The notes below the pieces were generated by a model. That model was not told the DNA's origin and did no database searches. It worked only from the letters and a program-made list of their open reading frames with translations. From Candidatus Njordarchaeota archaeon (lineage in GTDB: Archaea > Asgardarchaeota > Njordarchaeia > Njordarchaeales > Njordarchaeaceae): a stretch of DNA of 9,230 nt. The stretch lies in the NCBI GenBank assembly GCA_029856615.1, contig JAHKLF010000048.1:1-9230 (forward strand). The letters are read 5' to 3'. How positions within the stretch are numbered: the first letter of the stretch is position 1; every line of letters begins with the position of its first letter. Of this stretch, positions 1 to 6,572 are shown in pieces. A program made the translations under genes and the position numbers.

Positions 1-81
1 CTATCCTAATAAAAAGAGGCGAGGATTAGTGAATCGTATCTTTTAGTAACATAAATATATAGTGTAGAATTGATTAGAAAT
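1..81. other. Short gap downstream of the aminopeptidase
   Basis: AT-rich sequence after the aminopeptidase stop. On the minus strand a T5 tract (11-15) is a weak terminator candidate about 67-71 nt past the stop. No gene was seen. Confidence 0.25.
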
Positions 82-2568
82 CTATGCCTTCATTTCTAAT
101 TTAGCAATTCTATCGAGCAATCTCCTATTTTCTTCGCGAATCTTCTCGATTTCTTCTCTCAATTTTTGATACTCAACGCCTTTTTCTAATTGTCTTCTAA
201 TCTTAGTCGCTACTTCTCTCGCTAATCTTCTTATCCTTTCATCTAAGTCTTCCGCAGCAAGTTTATCGAGCATCGGTAATAATTTTGGACTCATCATTTC
301 TTGGGCAGCTCTAATAGCCGAAGCTCGGATTCTGTAATTTTCATCTTTACTAGCTTCAATTATTGTTTCTACGGTTTCTTTCTTTTCAGGGAATCTAGCT
401 AGAGCTGCGATAGCATCGGCTCTTACTAAGGTAGGTTTCCCGAGCTTTGTGTGGTCTAATATGATTTCAAAAGCCTTATCTCCACTCAACTCTGATAGTC
501 CTCGTAGAGCGCCGCGAGTTATAACATGGTTATGAGATGGAACTTCTAAAGCTTTTACAAGATAATCAAATCCTTTTTCCCATTTTGTTTTTCCTAAACT
601 AGTCGCTGCCTCGGATCGCACATAATAGCTTTCCTCATCATTCGTTAAGATCTTCACTAATACTTCTGCTGCTCTTTCTTCTTTGAAATTCCCAAGTGCT
701 CTCGCGATGGCTCTTCTGATTTTCGGGTGGGTTACTTTTTGTTCTACTTCAATAAGAGCATTCAATGCTTCTTCGCCACCAATTTTACCCAAGGTATCTG
801 CTGCCTCGGCGCTTACGCCCCAGAAGGGATCCTCCAATACCGCCTGTTTTAAAGCTTCTATAGCTTTAGAGCTCTTGAATTTAGCTAGAGCACGGGCAGC
901 AAGTAGTCTACAATACACATGCTCGCACTTAAGTTGATTTATCCACTGTTCTAAGCCTTGTTCGATTCGTAAGACAGCAAAGATCTTGAACTCGGGATCA
1001 AAACATACTTTCTCTGGCTTTTCTTCTAAGGGGATATAGAAAATTTGCTCTTTTTTCTCAATCCAGAAAGTCCTAGTAATCTTTCCATTCTTTGTTGCGA
1101 TTTCTGTTTCAAGTGGTAACCTATACTCATCCCAACAGTCGTCTTTCTGTGTCTGCTTAATGGTTATCTTTAATGCTTTTGCTTCGGGATCATAGGAATA
1201 GCTGATCGATAATACTGGGTGACCAGCATTATATACAAATTGGTCAAAGAACCATTCAAAGTCTTTTCTAGTTACTTCTTCTACGATTTTACGGAAGTCC
1301 TCTGTATCGGCATTCTTGAATTGATACCTCTCTAAGAAAGTCTTTAAGATTTTACGGAAGGTTTCTTCACCCACAATACTATTTAAAGTATGCAGTACTA
1401 AAGCCCCCTTTGGATAGCTATGCGCATCGAATACCTCGGAGGAGTATTTGTATACCCGAGTAACAATTGGTCTCGAATATCTCATATTATATTCTCTCAA
1501 ATAAGTATCAAGATCCCTAAGTAACTCGTATACGAATTCATCCTTTCCCTTCCAGTGTCTAGTGTAGAGAGATTGTAAGTAAGTAGCGAATGATTCATTT
1601 ATCCATATATTAGCCCAATCTTTCGTTGTAACTAGATCACCAAACCATTGATGAACAGCTTCATGAGCAACTAGAGGCTCACTCTCGAAGTCCATGTGGG
1701 CTTTTTCATCATGCAATGTTAAATCTGTTAGGATCGTCAATGTGGTATTTTCCATTCCACCATAAATGAATTCACTCACACACACTTGGGTATATTTATC
1801 CCAGGGATACCTAAAGTCTAGGTATTCACTGAAGAATCGAATTATATCTGGAGTTCTTGCAAAGGTTCTCTCAATATCGTCTTTTCTGCCTCTGGGTACA
1901 TAGTACTGCAATGGAATACCGTCAACTTCATCTTCTTTAACGTCGAATAATCCTATCGCTAATGCTATTAAGTAGGGCGTATGAGGTTTATCCATCAGCC
2001 AATGCCAAGTCTTCCATTCGCCTTCTTCTTTTACCTCCAATAATTTACCATTAGAGATAACAGTGAATTCCTTAGGAACCGTGACTATTAGCTCCGAGGT
2101 ACACTTTACGTTGGGATAATCATATAATGGGATCCAATACCTATTATCTTCAGTTTCTCCTTGGGACCACACTTGAGGTACTCTATCTGGGTAATACTTA
2201 TCAGGTAAAACGAAGTATAGACCTTTCTTGGGTTTTGCTTCGTAACTGATGGAAACCTCTACTATCTCATCAATTTTTAATGGTTGATCTAAGTAGATAA
2301 CTAATTTTTCCCCATCATAACTATAGTCAAGTATAGTACCTTCTCTCTTAACCCAATGAATAGTCATATCCACAGCATCTAAGTCGATGTATTTTAAGCC
2401 ATCTTTATTGCTCTTAAGGCGTAATGTGGCAATACCCTCTATTCTCTTCTCGAATATATGAACTCTCAATTGAACTTTCACATGCTCTAATTTATAGTCG
2501 GGGCTTCTAGGATAATTAGGTCCATAATCTGGAAATGCGAAATCCCTGCCGTGTTTCTTAATGTACAT
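82..2568 (-). CDS. M1 family zinc aminopeptidase with C-terminal HEAT repeats and coiled coil
   Basis: An 828-residue metallopeptidase predicted to remove N-terminal amino acids from peptides in the cytoplasm, since no signal peptide is visible. The M1 signatures are complete: GGMEN at residues 270-274 (exopeptidase substrate binding), HEAVH at 302-306 and the third zinc ligand E325 exactly 18 residues later (HEXXH-X18-E). Y385 in the SYPKGAL segment matches the catalytic tyrosine. Residues 1 to about 210 form the N-terminal beta domain and about 230-450 the thermolysin-like domain. A beta-rich stretch follows at about 453-535. From about 545 to 790 there are roughly seven HEAT-type helical pairs with recurring AA-LGK/LGN-like ends, in place of the usual M1 C-terminal domain. 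Residues 797-826 are a charged coiled coil (EEIEKIREENRRLLDRI). The ATG start has a strong GGTGAT ribosome site at 2574-2579. It belongs to the PepN/COG0308 group, but calling it pepN would overstate orthology. Confidence 0.95.
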   Translation of the reverse strand: MYIKKHGRDFAFPDYGPNYPRSPDYKLEHVKVQLRVHIFEKRIEGIATLRLKSNKDGLKYIDLDAVDMTIHWVKREGTILDYSYDGEKLVIYLDQPLKIDEIVEVSISYEAKPKKGLYFVLPDKYYPDRVPQVWSQGETEDNRYWIPLYDYPNVKCTSELIVTVPKEFTVISNGKLLEVKEEGEWKTWHWLMDKPHTPYLIALAIGLFDVKEDEVDGIPLQYYVPRGRKDDIERTFARTPDIIRFFSEYLDFRYPWDKYTQVCVSEFIYGGMENTTLTILTDLTLHDEKAHMDFESEPLVAHEAVHQWFGDLVTTKDWANIWINESFATYLQSLYTRHWKGKDEFVYELLRDLDTYLREYNMRYSRPIVTRVYKYSSEVFDAHSYPKGALVLHTLNSIVGEETFRKILKTFLERYQFKNADTEDFRKIVEEVTRKDFEWFFDQFVYNAGHPVLSISYSYDPEAKALKITIKQTQKDDCWDEYRLPLETEIATKNGKITRTFWIEKKEQIFYIPLEEKPEKVCFDPEFKIFAVLRIEQGLEQWINQLKCEHVYCRLLAARALAKFKSSKAIEALKQAVLEDPFWGVSAEAADTLGKIGGEEALNALIEVEQKVTHPKIRRAIARALGNFKEERAAEVLVKILTNDEESYYVRSEAATSLGKTKWEKGFDYLVKALEVPSHNHVITRGALRGLSELSGDKAFEIILDHTKLGKPTLVRADAIAALARFPEKKETVETIIEASKDENYRIRASAIRAAQEMMSPKLLPMLDKLAAEDLDERIRRLAREVATKIRRQLEKGVEYQKLREEIEKIREENRRLLDRIAKLEMKA

Positions 2569-2573
2569 CAGTT

Positions 2574-2579
2574 ATCACC
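2574..2579 (-). promoter_or_regulatory. Ribosome-binding site of the M1 aminopeptidase
   Basis: On the minus strand this reads GGTGAT, a direct match to the region complementary to the archaeal 16S 3' end, 5 nt before the ATG at 2568. It fixes the start of the aminopeptidase. Confidence 0.8.
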
Positions 2580-2610
2580 ATTACTTGTGCAATATGGATT
2601 TTCCAAAAAC

Positions 2611-2630
2611 TATCATATAATTATATTAAC
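2611..2630 (-). promoter_or_regulatory. Candidate TATA region of the M1 aminopeptidase
   Basis: The minus strand reads GTTAATATAATTATATGATA. A TATA box around 2613-2620 would place the transcript start near 2590, leaving a leader of about 20-25 nt that contains the GGTGAT site. An alternative TATA-like stretch lies at 2638-2648, inside a palindrome. This is inferred from spacing and composition only. Confidence 0.4.
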
Positions 2631-2636
2631 AGTGAT

Positions 2637-2661
2637 GTATAGACTATACCAAGATTTTGGT
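2637..2661. promoter_or_regulatory. Two abutting palindromes upstream of the aminopeptidase (candidate operator)
   Basis: GTATAGACTATAC (2637-2649) has 6-bp arms around a single central base. It overlaps by two bases a second dyad, ACCAA-GATT-TTGGT (2648-2661). Both lie just upstream of the candidate aminopeptidase promoter, which would suit a dimeric repressor or activator. A similar ACCAAAA/TTTTGGT dyad occurs upstream of the carotenoid gene. No regulator is identified. Confidence 0.35.
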
Positions 2662-2672
2662 AAAAAACTACT

Positions 2673-2751
2673 TGTCGATTTTTCTGTGCCTTTGGCGGTG
2701 ATCATGGTTTAGAAATCTACCTAGTAAAAATAAGTTATAGAGAAATCGACG
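2673..2751. repeat. Long-range inverted repeat in the 2569-2762 intergenic region
   Basis: GTCGATTTTTCT (2674-2685) and AGAGAAATCGAC (2739-2750) are inverted copies matching at 11 of 12 positions. As plus-strand RNA the mismatch becomes a U-G wobble. Pairing then extends to 2673-2688 with 2736-2751, giving 16 pairs, of which 12 are Watson-Crick and 4 are wobble, around a 47-nt loop. The minus-strand version would carry A-C mismatches instead. No known RNA family was recognised. Confidence 0.5.
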
Positions 2752-2756
2752 TGCAG

Positions 2757-2762
2757 AAAAAA
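2757..2762 (-). terminator. Oligo-T terminator directly after the anchored-protein gene
   Basis: On the minus strand six T residues follow the TAA stop at 2763-2765 immediately. Short U-tracts are the usual intrinsic termination signal in archaea. A further T5 tract lies at 2726-2730. Supported by composition and position only. Confidence 0.4.
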
Positions 2763-3458
2763 TTAGGAATGTTTTCTCTTCTTAAGGTAGATTACGGTTC
2801 CTAGTAGAATTGCGGCTACAATCGATATACTAATCAGTATCCTAATGTCAAATGCCACGCCACCTTCCTCCTCACCTGTTTCCTCTTGGATATTCTTGTA
2901 CTCCCAGCTAATTAAATTGTATATGTAAATATTGCTTGAGACAAGGTTTTCAGTTATAGTTGTCATATTTATCCATTGATATACAATAATACCATACGTG
3001 TTTACTTTTATGATTTCCTCATCTATTCTATCCCTTATGACAGAACTAGTATTTATTGCGAAATGAATAAATGTGTCATTTATGGAGAAGATTCTAGTTC
3101 TGCAAGTGATTTCTACAGTAGGCGTAGTACCATTAATCCTCTCAAGGAAGTCTGCATAAGATGAGATATCAATCCAGAAATCACACTTAGGGGTTTCTGT
3201 TAAATCGACATTCTTTGAAGTTTTGCTAACATAACCGCTAGTATAGATCGTACAAACGGAATAAGATACTTGATGAGAATCCATACCCGTTATAGTATAA
3301 TTAATATATCTTTGACCACCAGGCATTAAGGTAGCATTATAATAGAACCAGGAATCAATTCCTATTTCACCATTACTTGCGCGATAAATCGGATTTGATT
3401 CTATTTGAGCAGGTTGTAAGAGGAGAATAAGTATGAATATTACTGGTAACATCCGCAT
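2763..3458 (-). CDS. Unrecognised secreted protein anchored by a C-terminal membrane helix
   Basis: I do not recognise a family for this 231-residue protein. It starts with a hydrophobic signal sequence (residues 1 to about 20) with no lipobox cysteine, so signal-peptidase-I-type cleavage near residue 20-22 is plausible. The exterior part (about 22-200) is rich in Tyr, Ile, Thr and Asn, with three cysteines (C69, C92, C119) and six N-X-S/T sequons (N41, N53, N109, N127, N136, N164). This suggests a beta-rich, N-glycosylated surface protein. An acidic, glycine-containing linker at about 191-200 precedes a single membrane helix (about 206-225), and KKRKHS forms a cytoplasmic tail. The ATG at 3458 has a GGTGA site 7 nt upstream; the Met at residue 3 is a possible alternative. 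Its gaps to the neighbours are 125 and 194 bp, so it is probably transcribed alone. Confidence 0.75.
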   Translation of the reverse strand: MRMLPVIFILILLLQPAQIESNPIYRASNGEIGIDSWFYYNATLMPGGQRYINYTITGMDSHQVSYSVCTIYTSGYVSKTSKNVDLTETPKCDFWIDISSYADFLERINGTTPTVEITCRTRIFSINDTFIHFAINTSSVIRDRIDEEIIKVNTYGIIVYQWINMTTITENLVSSNIYIYNLISWEYKNIQEETGEEEGGVAFDIRILISISIVAAILLGTVIYLKKRKHS

Positions 3459-3465
3459 TTATACG

Positions 3466-3530
3466 TCACCCAAAGAGGCACTATAAGAAGTTTCATCATG
3501 TTCTTTTGTATGCTTATTAGAAATTTAAAT
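3466..3530 (-). promoter_or_regulatory. Promoter and ribosome site of the anchored-protein gene
   Basis: The minus strand carries GGTGA at 3466-3470, 7 nt before the ATG. An AT block reading ATTTAAATTT at 3521-3530 is the best TATA candidate and would predict a start near 3500 and a leader of about 40 nt. The ribosome site is firm; the TATA box is tentative. Confidence 0.45.
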
Positions 3531-3583
3531 TGACCCTCAACGGCATTAAACATTAATAACTATCCCATATTGAATGGATTAGA

Positions 3584-4393
3584 TTAAAGGGCTCCATTAT
3601 CAGCTGTTCTATGAATAGTCTGCAGAATGAAGAGTAATAAAAATGTAAACATTAGCATGGAGCCTATTGGGATGTATTCTGGATGTTCAGCTGCATGGGC
3701 AATTAAGGCCATTGTAAACCAGAGCTCAAAATATACTATTCCTGATATGCTTGTTGTACGCATTTTCTCTCCTCCGCTTTTAATTATCGATCTAAAAATG
3801 AGTGAGATCAGCCCAGCAACAAACGTCCATCCTAGAAAATTACTAAATGGGATACCAAAAAATTCGCCTTTCTCTTCCCATACCCATACATTTAAGATAT
3901 GTACCATAACGGGATCCATGATTAAATCCCATGCCGTTGCGCATAATCCATCTAATGCGGCTATCAATGGAATTTCATACAACTGCATTTTCCGATTTTT
4001 ATCTAGGTTAAGTATTCTATTATTGATGGACATGGATGTATAGACTATAACAAACCAGTATATTGGAATATCAAACGGTACTAGATTGAATATTTTCATG
4101 GGTATATTCGCATAGTGGTATTTTCCAAATGGAAAGCCATATAGTACTCCAATGATTTCCATTAACAAGCCCATCGTAAACGCGAGTATGAAAAATAATA
4201 TCGTCTTCTTCCTGCCGAAGAGATAAGCACAATCTACGAGGACAATTATCATTACGAAAAAATATACGGAATACAGTAATGCAGTTATAATGAAGCCGAA
4301 TAATAGTAGGATCAGAGCATCGAATATCAGGAACAATAACCCTAAGCATGATAAAAATATCGAAAGATGGTACAAAATCTCTCTTTTCATCAT
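3584..4393 (-). CDS. cruF: Carotenoid biosynthesis membrane protein, DUF422/CruF type
   Basis: A 269-residue integral membrane protein with about seven to eight hydrophobic helices. It has the conserved pattern of the carotenoid-synthesis (DUF422) family: EIIGVLYGFPFGKYHY at residues 79-94, a PFDIPIYWF segment at 106-114, AALDGL at 145-150, DLIMDP at 156-161, and WVWEEKGEFFGIPFSNFLGW at 170-189. Characterised members, such as haloarchaeal CruF, hydrate the terminal C1,2 double bonds of a C50 carotenoid to make bacterioruberin; bacterial homologues act on C40 carotenoids. The family call is strong, while the exact reaction is inferred. No phytoene synthase, desaturase or lycopene elongase lies in this window, so the rest of the pathway must be encoded elsewhere or the protein has another role. 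Two adjacent ATGs (4393 and 4390) are possible starts, with GAGG at 4400-4403 as a modest ribosome site. The 144-bp gap before it argues for its own promoter. Confidence 0.88.
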   Translation of the reverse strand: MMKREILYHLSIFLSCLGLLFLIFDALILLLFGFIITALLYSVYFFVMIIVLVDCAYLFGRKKTILFFILAFTMGLLMEIIGVLYGFPFGKYHYANIPMKIFNLVPFDIPIYWFVIVYTSMSINNRILNLDKNRKMQLYEIPLIAALDGLCATAWDLIMDPVMVHILNVWVWEEKGEFFGIPFSNFLGWTFVAGLISLIFRSIIKSGGEKMRTTSISGIVYFELWFTMALIAHAAEHPEYIPIGSMLMFTFLLLFILQTIHRTADNGAL

Positions 4394-4433
4394 GATTCCC
4401 TCGATTTAATAACTTAATGGGCCGATAAGCTCA

Positions 4434-4463
4434 GTTATAAGCACCAAAAATCAGACTTTTGGT
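4434..4463 (-). promoter_or_regulatory. TATA box of the carotenoid gene with an adjoining inverted repeat
   Basis: On the minus strand GCTTATAAC (4434-4442) is a good TATA candidate, about 40-50 nt before the start codon. Immediately upstream, where the TFB recognition element would sit, is a perfect 7-bp inverted repeat: ACCAAAA (4443-4449) and TTTTGGT (4457-4463) around a 7-nt loop. A factor bound there could block or help TFB/TBP loading. The regulatory role is inferred. Confidence 0.45.
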
Positions 4464-4520
4464 TGATAATGGACGTAATAATACATAGTAAAAGTTTATA
4501 GGGAATTAATATTTTAGCGC

Positions 4521-4532
4521 AATGCATGCATT
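4521..4532. repeat. Perfect 12-bp palindrome AATGCATGCATT
   Basis: A self-complementary 12-mer 5 bp beyond the stop codon of the phosphodiesterase gene, in the gap before the carotenoid gene. It lacks the T-tract expected of an archaeal terminator and lies too far from the downstream TATA box to be an obvious operator. No function is assigned. Confidence 0.4.
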
Positions 4533-4537
4533 ATTTA

Positions 4538-5260
4538 CTAGAATCCTAACAGTTGCTTTCTTATACATATACAAGCTTCCACGTTGTTTGTTATGATTCC
4601 GTCAACACCTGCTTCGATCATCCTCCTTATGTCCTCCTCCTTATCTACCGTCCAAACTAGAACTCCTATGCCTGCTTTATGTGCTTCCTCAACGAACGTT
4701 TTATCAACGAATTCGTAATAGGGATTTAAAAACTCAGACCCGCTCTCCAATGCTATCCTTGGTATATTTATTGGTCTAAAACCAAAGAGAACTCCCGTTT
4801 TTATTCTTGGTTCCTGCTTTTTAATCAGTAAAAGTATTGGCTGAATAAATGAAGAAATAAGAACTCTGTCCTGTGCATTGTTTCTTCGTATTATCTCAAT
4901 AACTTCCTTTACCATATCTGGCTCTTTTATTTCAATGTTAACAATTATGTTTGGGTCAATAGTGTTTAATACCTCGTCTAGAGTTGGTATTTTCTCTCCT
5001 TCACCGAAATCGAATTGCTTCAATTCTTCCAGTGTATAGTCTCTCACACGACCAGTACCATTACTTGTCCTATCTATTTCAGCATCATGAATAACTACTA
5101 CTTTCCTATCCTTAGTTAATCTCACATCAAGCTCGATACCATCTGCTCCCAATTTTTGTGCTTCCATAAATCCTTTAATCGTGTTCTCCGGAGCCTTTAC
5201 GGGTATGCCCCTGTGACCAGTACACCAAGGTTTTCTTCTGTTAAATGGATTACGAAACAT
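4538..5260 (-). CDS. ugpQ: Glycerophosphodiester phosphodiesterase, cytoplasmic (GDPD family)
   Basis: A 240-residue single-domain TIM-barrel enzyme that would hydrolyse glycerophosphodiesters to glycerol phosphate and an alcohol. Signature residues, numbered from the ATG at 5260, are H16-R17 (GHRG), E25 in PENT, the metal ligands E43 and D45 (GIELDVRLTKD), the second catalytic histidine H58 (VVVIHD), DRTSNGTG at 63-70, E110 and K112 (NIEIKE), and the C-terminal VWTVDKEEDI and GVDGIITNN strands. There is no signal peptide, so the substrate must be cytosolic, as with bacterial UgpQ. An upstream GTG at 5269 lies within the ribosome site; GGTGA at 5266-5270 sits 5 nt from the ATG at 5260, so the ATG is preferred. 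The gene overlaps the transporter's end by 11 bp, indicating coupled translation. The phosphodiesterase call is firm; the substrate (G1P- or G3P-based) is unknown. Confidence 0.93.
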   Translation of the reverse strand: MFRNPFNRRKPWCTGHRGIPVKAPENTIKGFMEAQKLGADGIELDVRLTKDRKVVVIHDAEIDRTSNGTGRVRDYTLEELKQFDFGEGEKIPTLDEVLNTIDPNIIVNIEIKEPDMVKEVIEIIRRNNAQDRVLISSFIQPILLLIKKQEPRIKTGVLFGFRPINIPRIALESGSEFLNPYYEFVDKTFVEEAHKAGIGVLVWTVDKEEDIRRMIEAGVDGIITNNVEACICIRKQLLGF

Positions 5261-6512
5261 GTACCTCACCTTTCTTTACGCCTAACATGCATATTAAAGC
5301 CACAATTAAGAAGCCAACTGATAAGAAAAACATTATCTCGAAGCCAACTAAGTCAAATATTGTCCCAGCTATAAGAGGCCCAAATATCGCTGCTATTGAG
5401 GAGAAGAAATAATATAATCCCGTATAAGCTCCTAACTTCCTATAACCCCCGATCTCCCATACAATTACAATGCTATTGATGTTTATCATTGCCCAGCAGA
5501 TTCCTGCAACAGCAAGCAATACGGCAATTAATAGTAAACTTCTGAGGAAACCTATTATGAATAATAATGCAGTCAGGCCGATTAATCCATAAATAATGGT
5601 TTTTCTTCTACCTATCTTTGTCGCTATGAAACCAGCAGGAATCGCGAATAGGATAAATACTAATGCAAATCCGGTGAGTGCACGTGACGCTTCGTATTCT
5701 GTCACATTGAGTATCAAGACACCATAAGTAGTAAACCAAGTTTCAATTATATTGTATGCAAAGAACCAAAACATTATTGCCAGTAACATGAATAATGCGC
5801 TTTTATCCTCGTCGCTTAAGACTTCGTTAAACGCTTTAATAATCGAAATTCTCTCTTCAACGTCCAGCGGTTTTTCGGGCTCTTTTATGTATAACATCAA
5901 GATAATTAATGCCGTAATCATGATAATTGATGTCACAGCAAATGTCCAGAATGCACCAAAGTACTCATAGATATATGATCCTACGAAAAAAGCATATACA
6001 GCGCCTACTCCCCCCATAAAGTTAATTACTCCATTTGCCTTGCTTCTAAACTTTGATGGAATAATATCGGGCATTAATGCTACTACGGGAGCTCTATATA
6101 ATGCCATTGCGATATTGAAGACCATTATTATTAATAGAAGAAGAATTAGGTCCTTGACTACTGGAATAAAAGCGAAGAATAATGCTGCAATGGGAATCCC
6201 CACCATTAAGTATGGCATTCTTCTCCCAAATCGTGTCCATGTATTGTCCGATTTAGCGCCTATCCATGGTTGCAATGTAATTGCTGCTATGTTATCTAGG
6301 ATCATTACAATTCCGATGAATGTATTTATCCATAGAGCTAGTAGTGCGTACCAATATGGATCCGATTCTATAATATTCCGTAAGAAAATTGGTACATAAG
6401 AATTATAAAGAGACCATGTTATACCCGTTGTAAAAAATCCTAAACCAATAATAAAAGTGAGACCCCAGGGCATTCTCTCAAATTGCATAGAAGAAATAGA
6501 CTCTCCGTCCAA
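5250..6512 (-). CDS. Major facilitator superfamily transporter, SLC45/GPH sugar-transporter-like
   Basis: A 420-residue polytopic protein with about 12 membrane helices and a charged central loop at about 208-238. Residues 72-101 (LDNIAAITLQPWIGAKSDNT followed by TRFGRRMPY) are the motif-A loop in the form typical of SLC45-like and GPH sugar transporters. LYRAPVVALMPDIIP (138-152) with the following R156 is the matching helix-4/5 signature, and GRRKT at 301-305 is the second-half counterpart. These families usually carry sugars or glycosides with H+ or Na+. Here the co-expressed phosphodiesterase suggests a glycerol- or sugar-phosphodiester substrate, which is inference. The TTG start at 6512 is backed by GGTGA at 6519-6523, 6 nt away; the first internal ATG (residue 9) has no comparable site. 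It is the first gene of the pair and is divergent from the retropepsin-like gene. Confidence 0.88.
   Translation of the reverse strand: MDGESISSMQFERMPWGLTFIIGLGFFTTGITWSLYNSYVPIFLRNIIESDPYWYALLALWINTFIGIVMILDNIAAITLQPWIGAKSDNTWTRFGRRMPYLMVGIPIAALFFAFIPVVKDLILLLLIIMVFNIAMALYRAPVVALMPDIIPSKFRSKANGVINFMGGVGAVYAFFVGSYIYEYFGAFWTFAVTSIIMITALIILMLYIKEPEKPLDVEERISIIKAFNEVLSDEDKSALFMLLAIMFWFFAYNIIETWFTTYGVLILNVTEYEASRALTGFALVFILFAIPAGFIATKIGRRKTIIYGLIGLTALLFIIGFLRSLLLIAVLLAVAGICWAMININSIVIVWEIGGYRKLGAYTGLYYFFSSIAAIFGPLIAGTIFDLVGFEIMFFLSVGFLIVALICMLGVKKGEVHVS
5266..5270 (-). promoter_or_regulatory. Ribosome-binding site deciding the phosphodiesterase start
   Basis: GGTGA on the minus strand lies inside the last codons of the transporter gene and 5 nt before the ATG at 5260. 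The possible GTG start at 5269 falls within this site and so cannot use it. Confidence 0.75.
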
Positions 6513-6518
6513 GCGGCC

Positions 6519-6554
6519 TCACCGTCTTCTAGATGACAATAATTATTTTTAAAG
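6519..6554 (-). promoter_or_regulatory. Promoter and ribosome site of the transporter-phosphodiesterase pair
   Basis: The minus strand shows CTTTAAAAA at 6546-6554, a TATA candidate. Counting 25 nt downstream gives a start near 6525 and a leader of about 12 nt that still contains GGTGA (6519-6523) before the TTG codon. The spacing of both elements agrees well. Confidence 0.55.
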
Positions 6555-6563
6555 ATTTGTATG

Positions 6564-6572
6564 TATATTTAG
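6564..6572 (+). promoter_or_regulatory. Candidate TATA box of the retropepsin-like gene
   Basis: TATATTTAG lies about 50 nt before the ATG, predicting a transcript start near 6590 and a leader of about 27 nt. AAGGTAA at 6607-6613 is a weak ribosome-site candidate. The box sits back to back with the transporter promoter in a 106-bp divergent region, so the two genes could share a regulator. Confidence 0.35.

Noticed and set aside
2697..2712. GGTGATC followed by ATG on the plus strand as a small gene
   Set aside because: The ATG directly abuts the site with no spacer, and the frame stops after two codons (TAG).
2575..3382. Near-identical 16-mers TCACCATTACTTG(T/C)GC at 2575-2590 and 3367-3382, with a partial third copy of the core at 5055-5066, suggesting a dispersed repeat
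   Set aside because: The second and third copies encode Ser-Asn-Gly in two unrelated proteins with shared codon choice, and the first coincides with the GGTGAT ribosome site. Similarity outside the core fades quickly, so chance plus codon bias explains it.
3627..4043. A 138-codon plus-strand open frame opposite the carotenoid gene
   Set aside because: It is the complement of a strongly conserved membrane-protein gene, has no ribosome site of the local type, and shows no recognisable domain.
6040..6399. A 119-codon plus-strand open frame opposite the transporter
   Set aside because: It mirrors transporter membrane helices, which commonly leave open antisense frames. No start signals or motifs support it.
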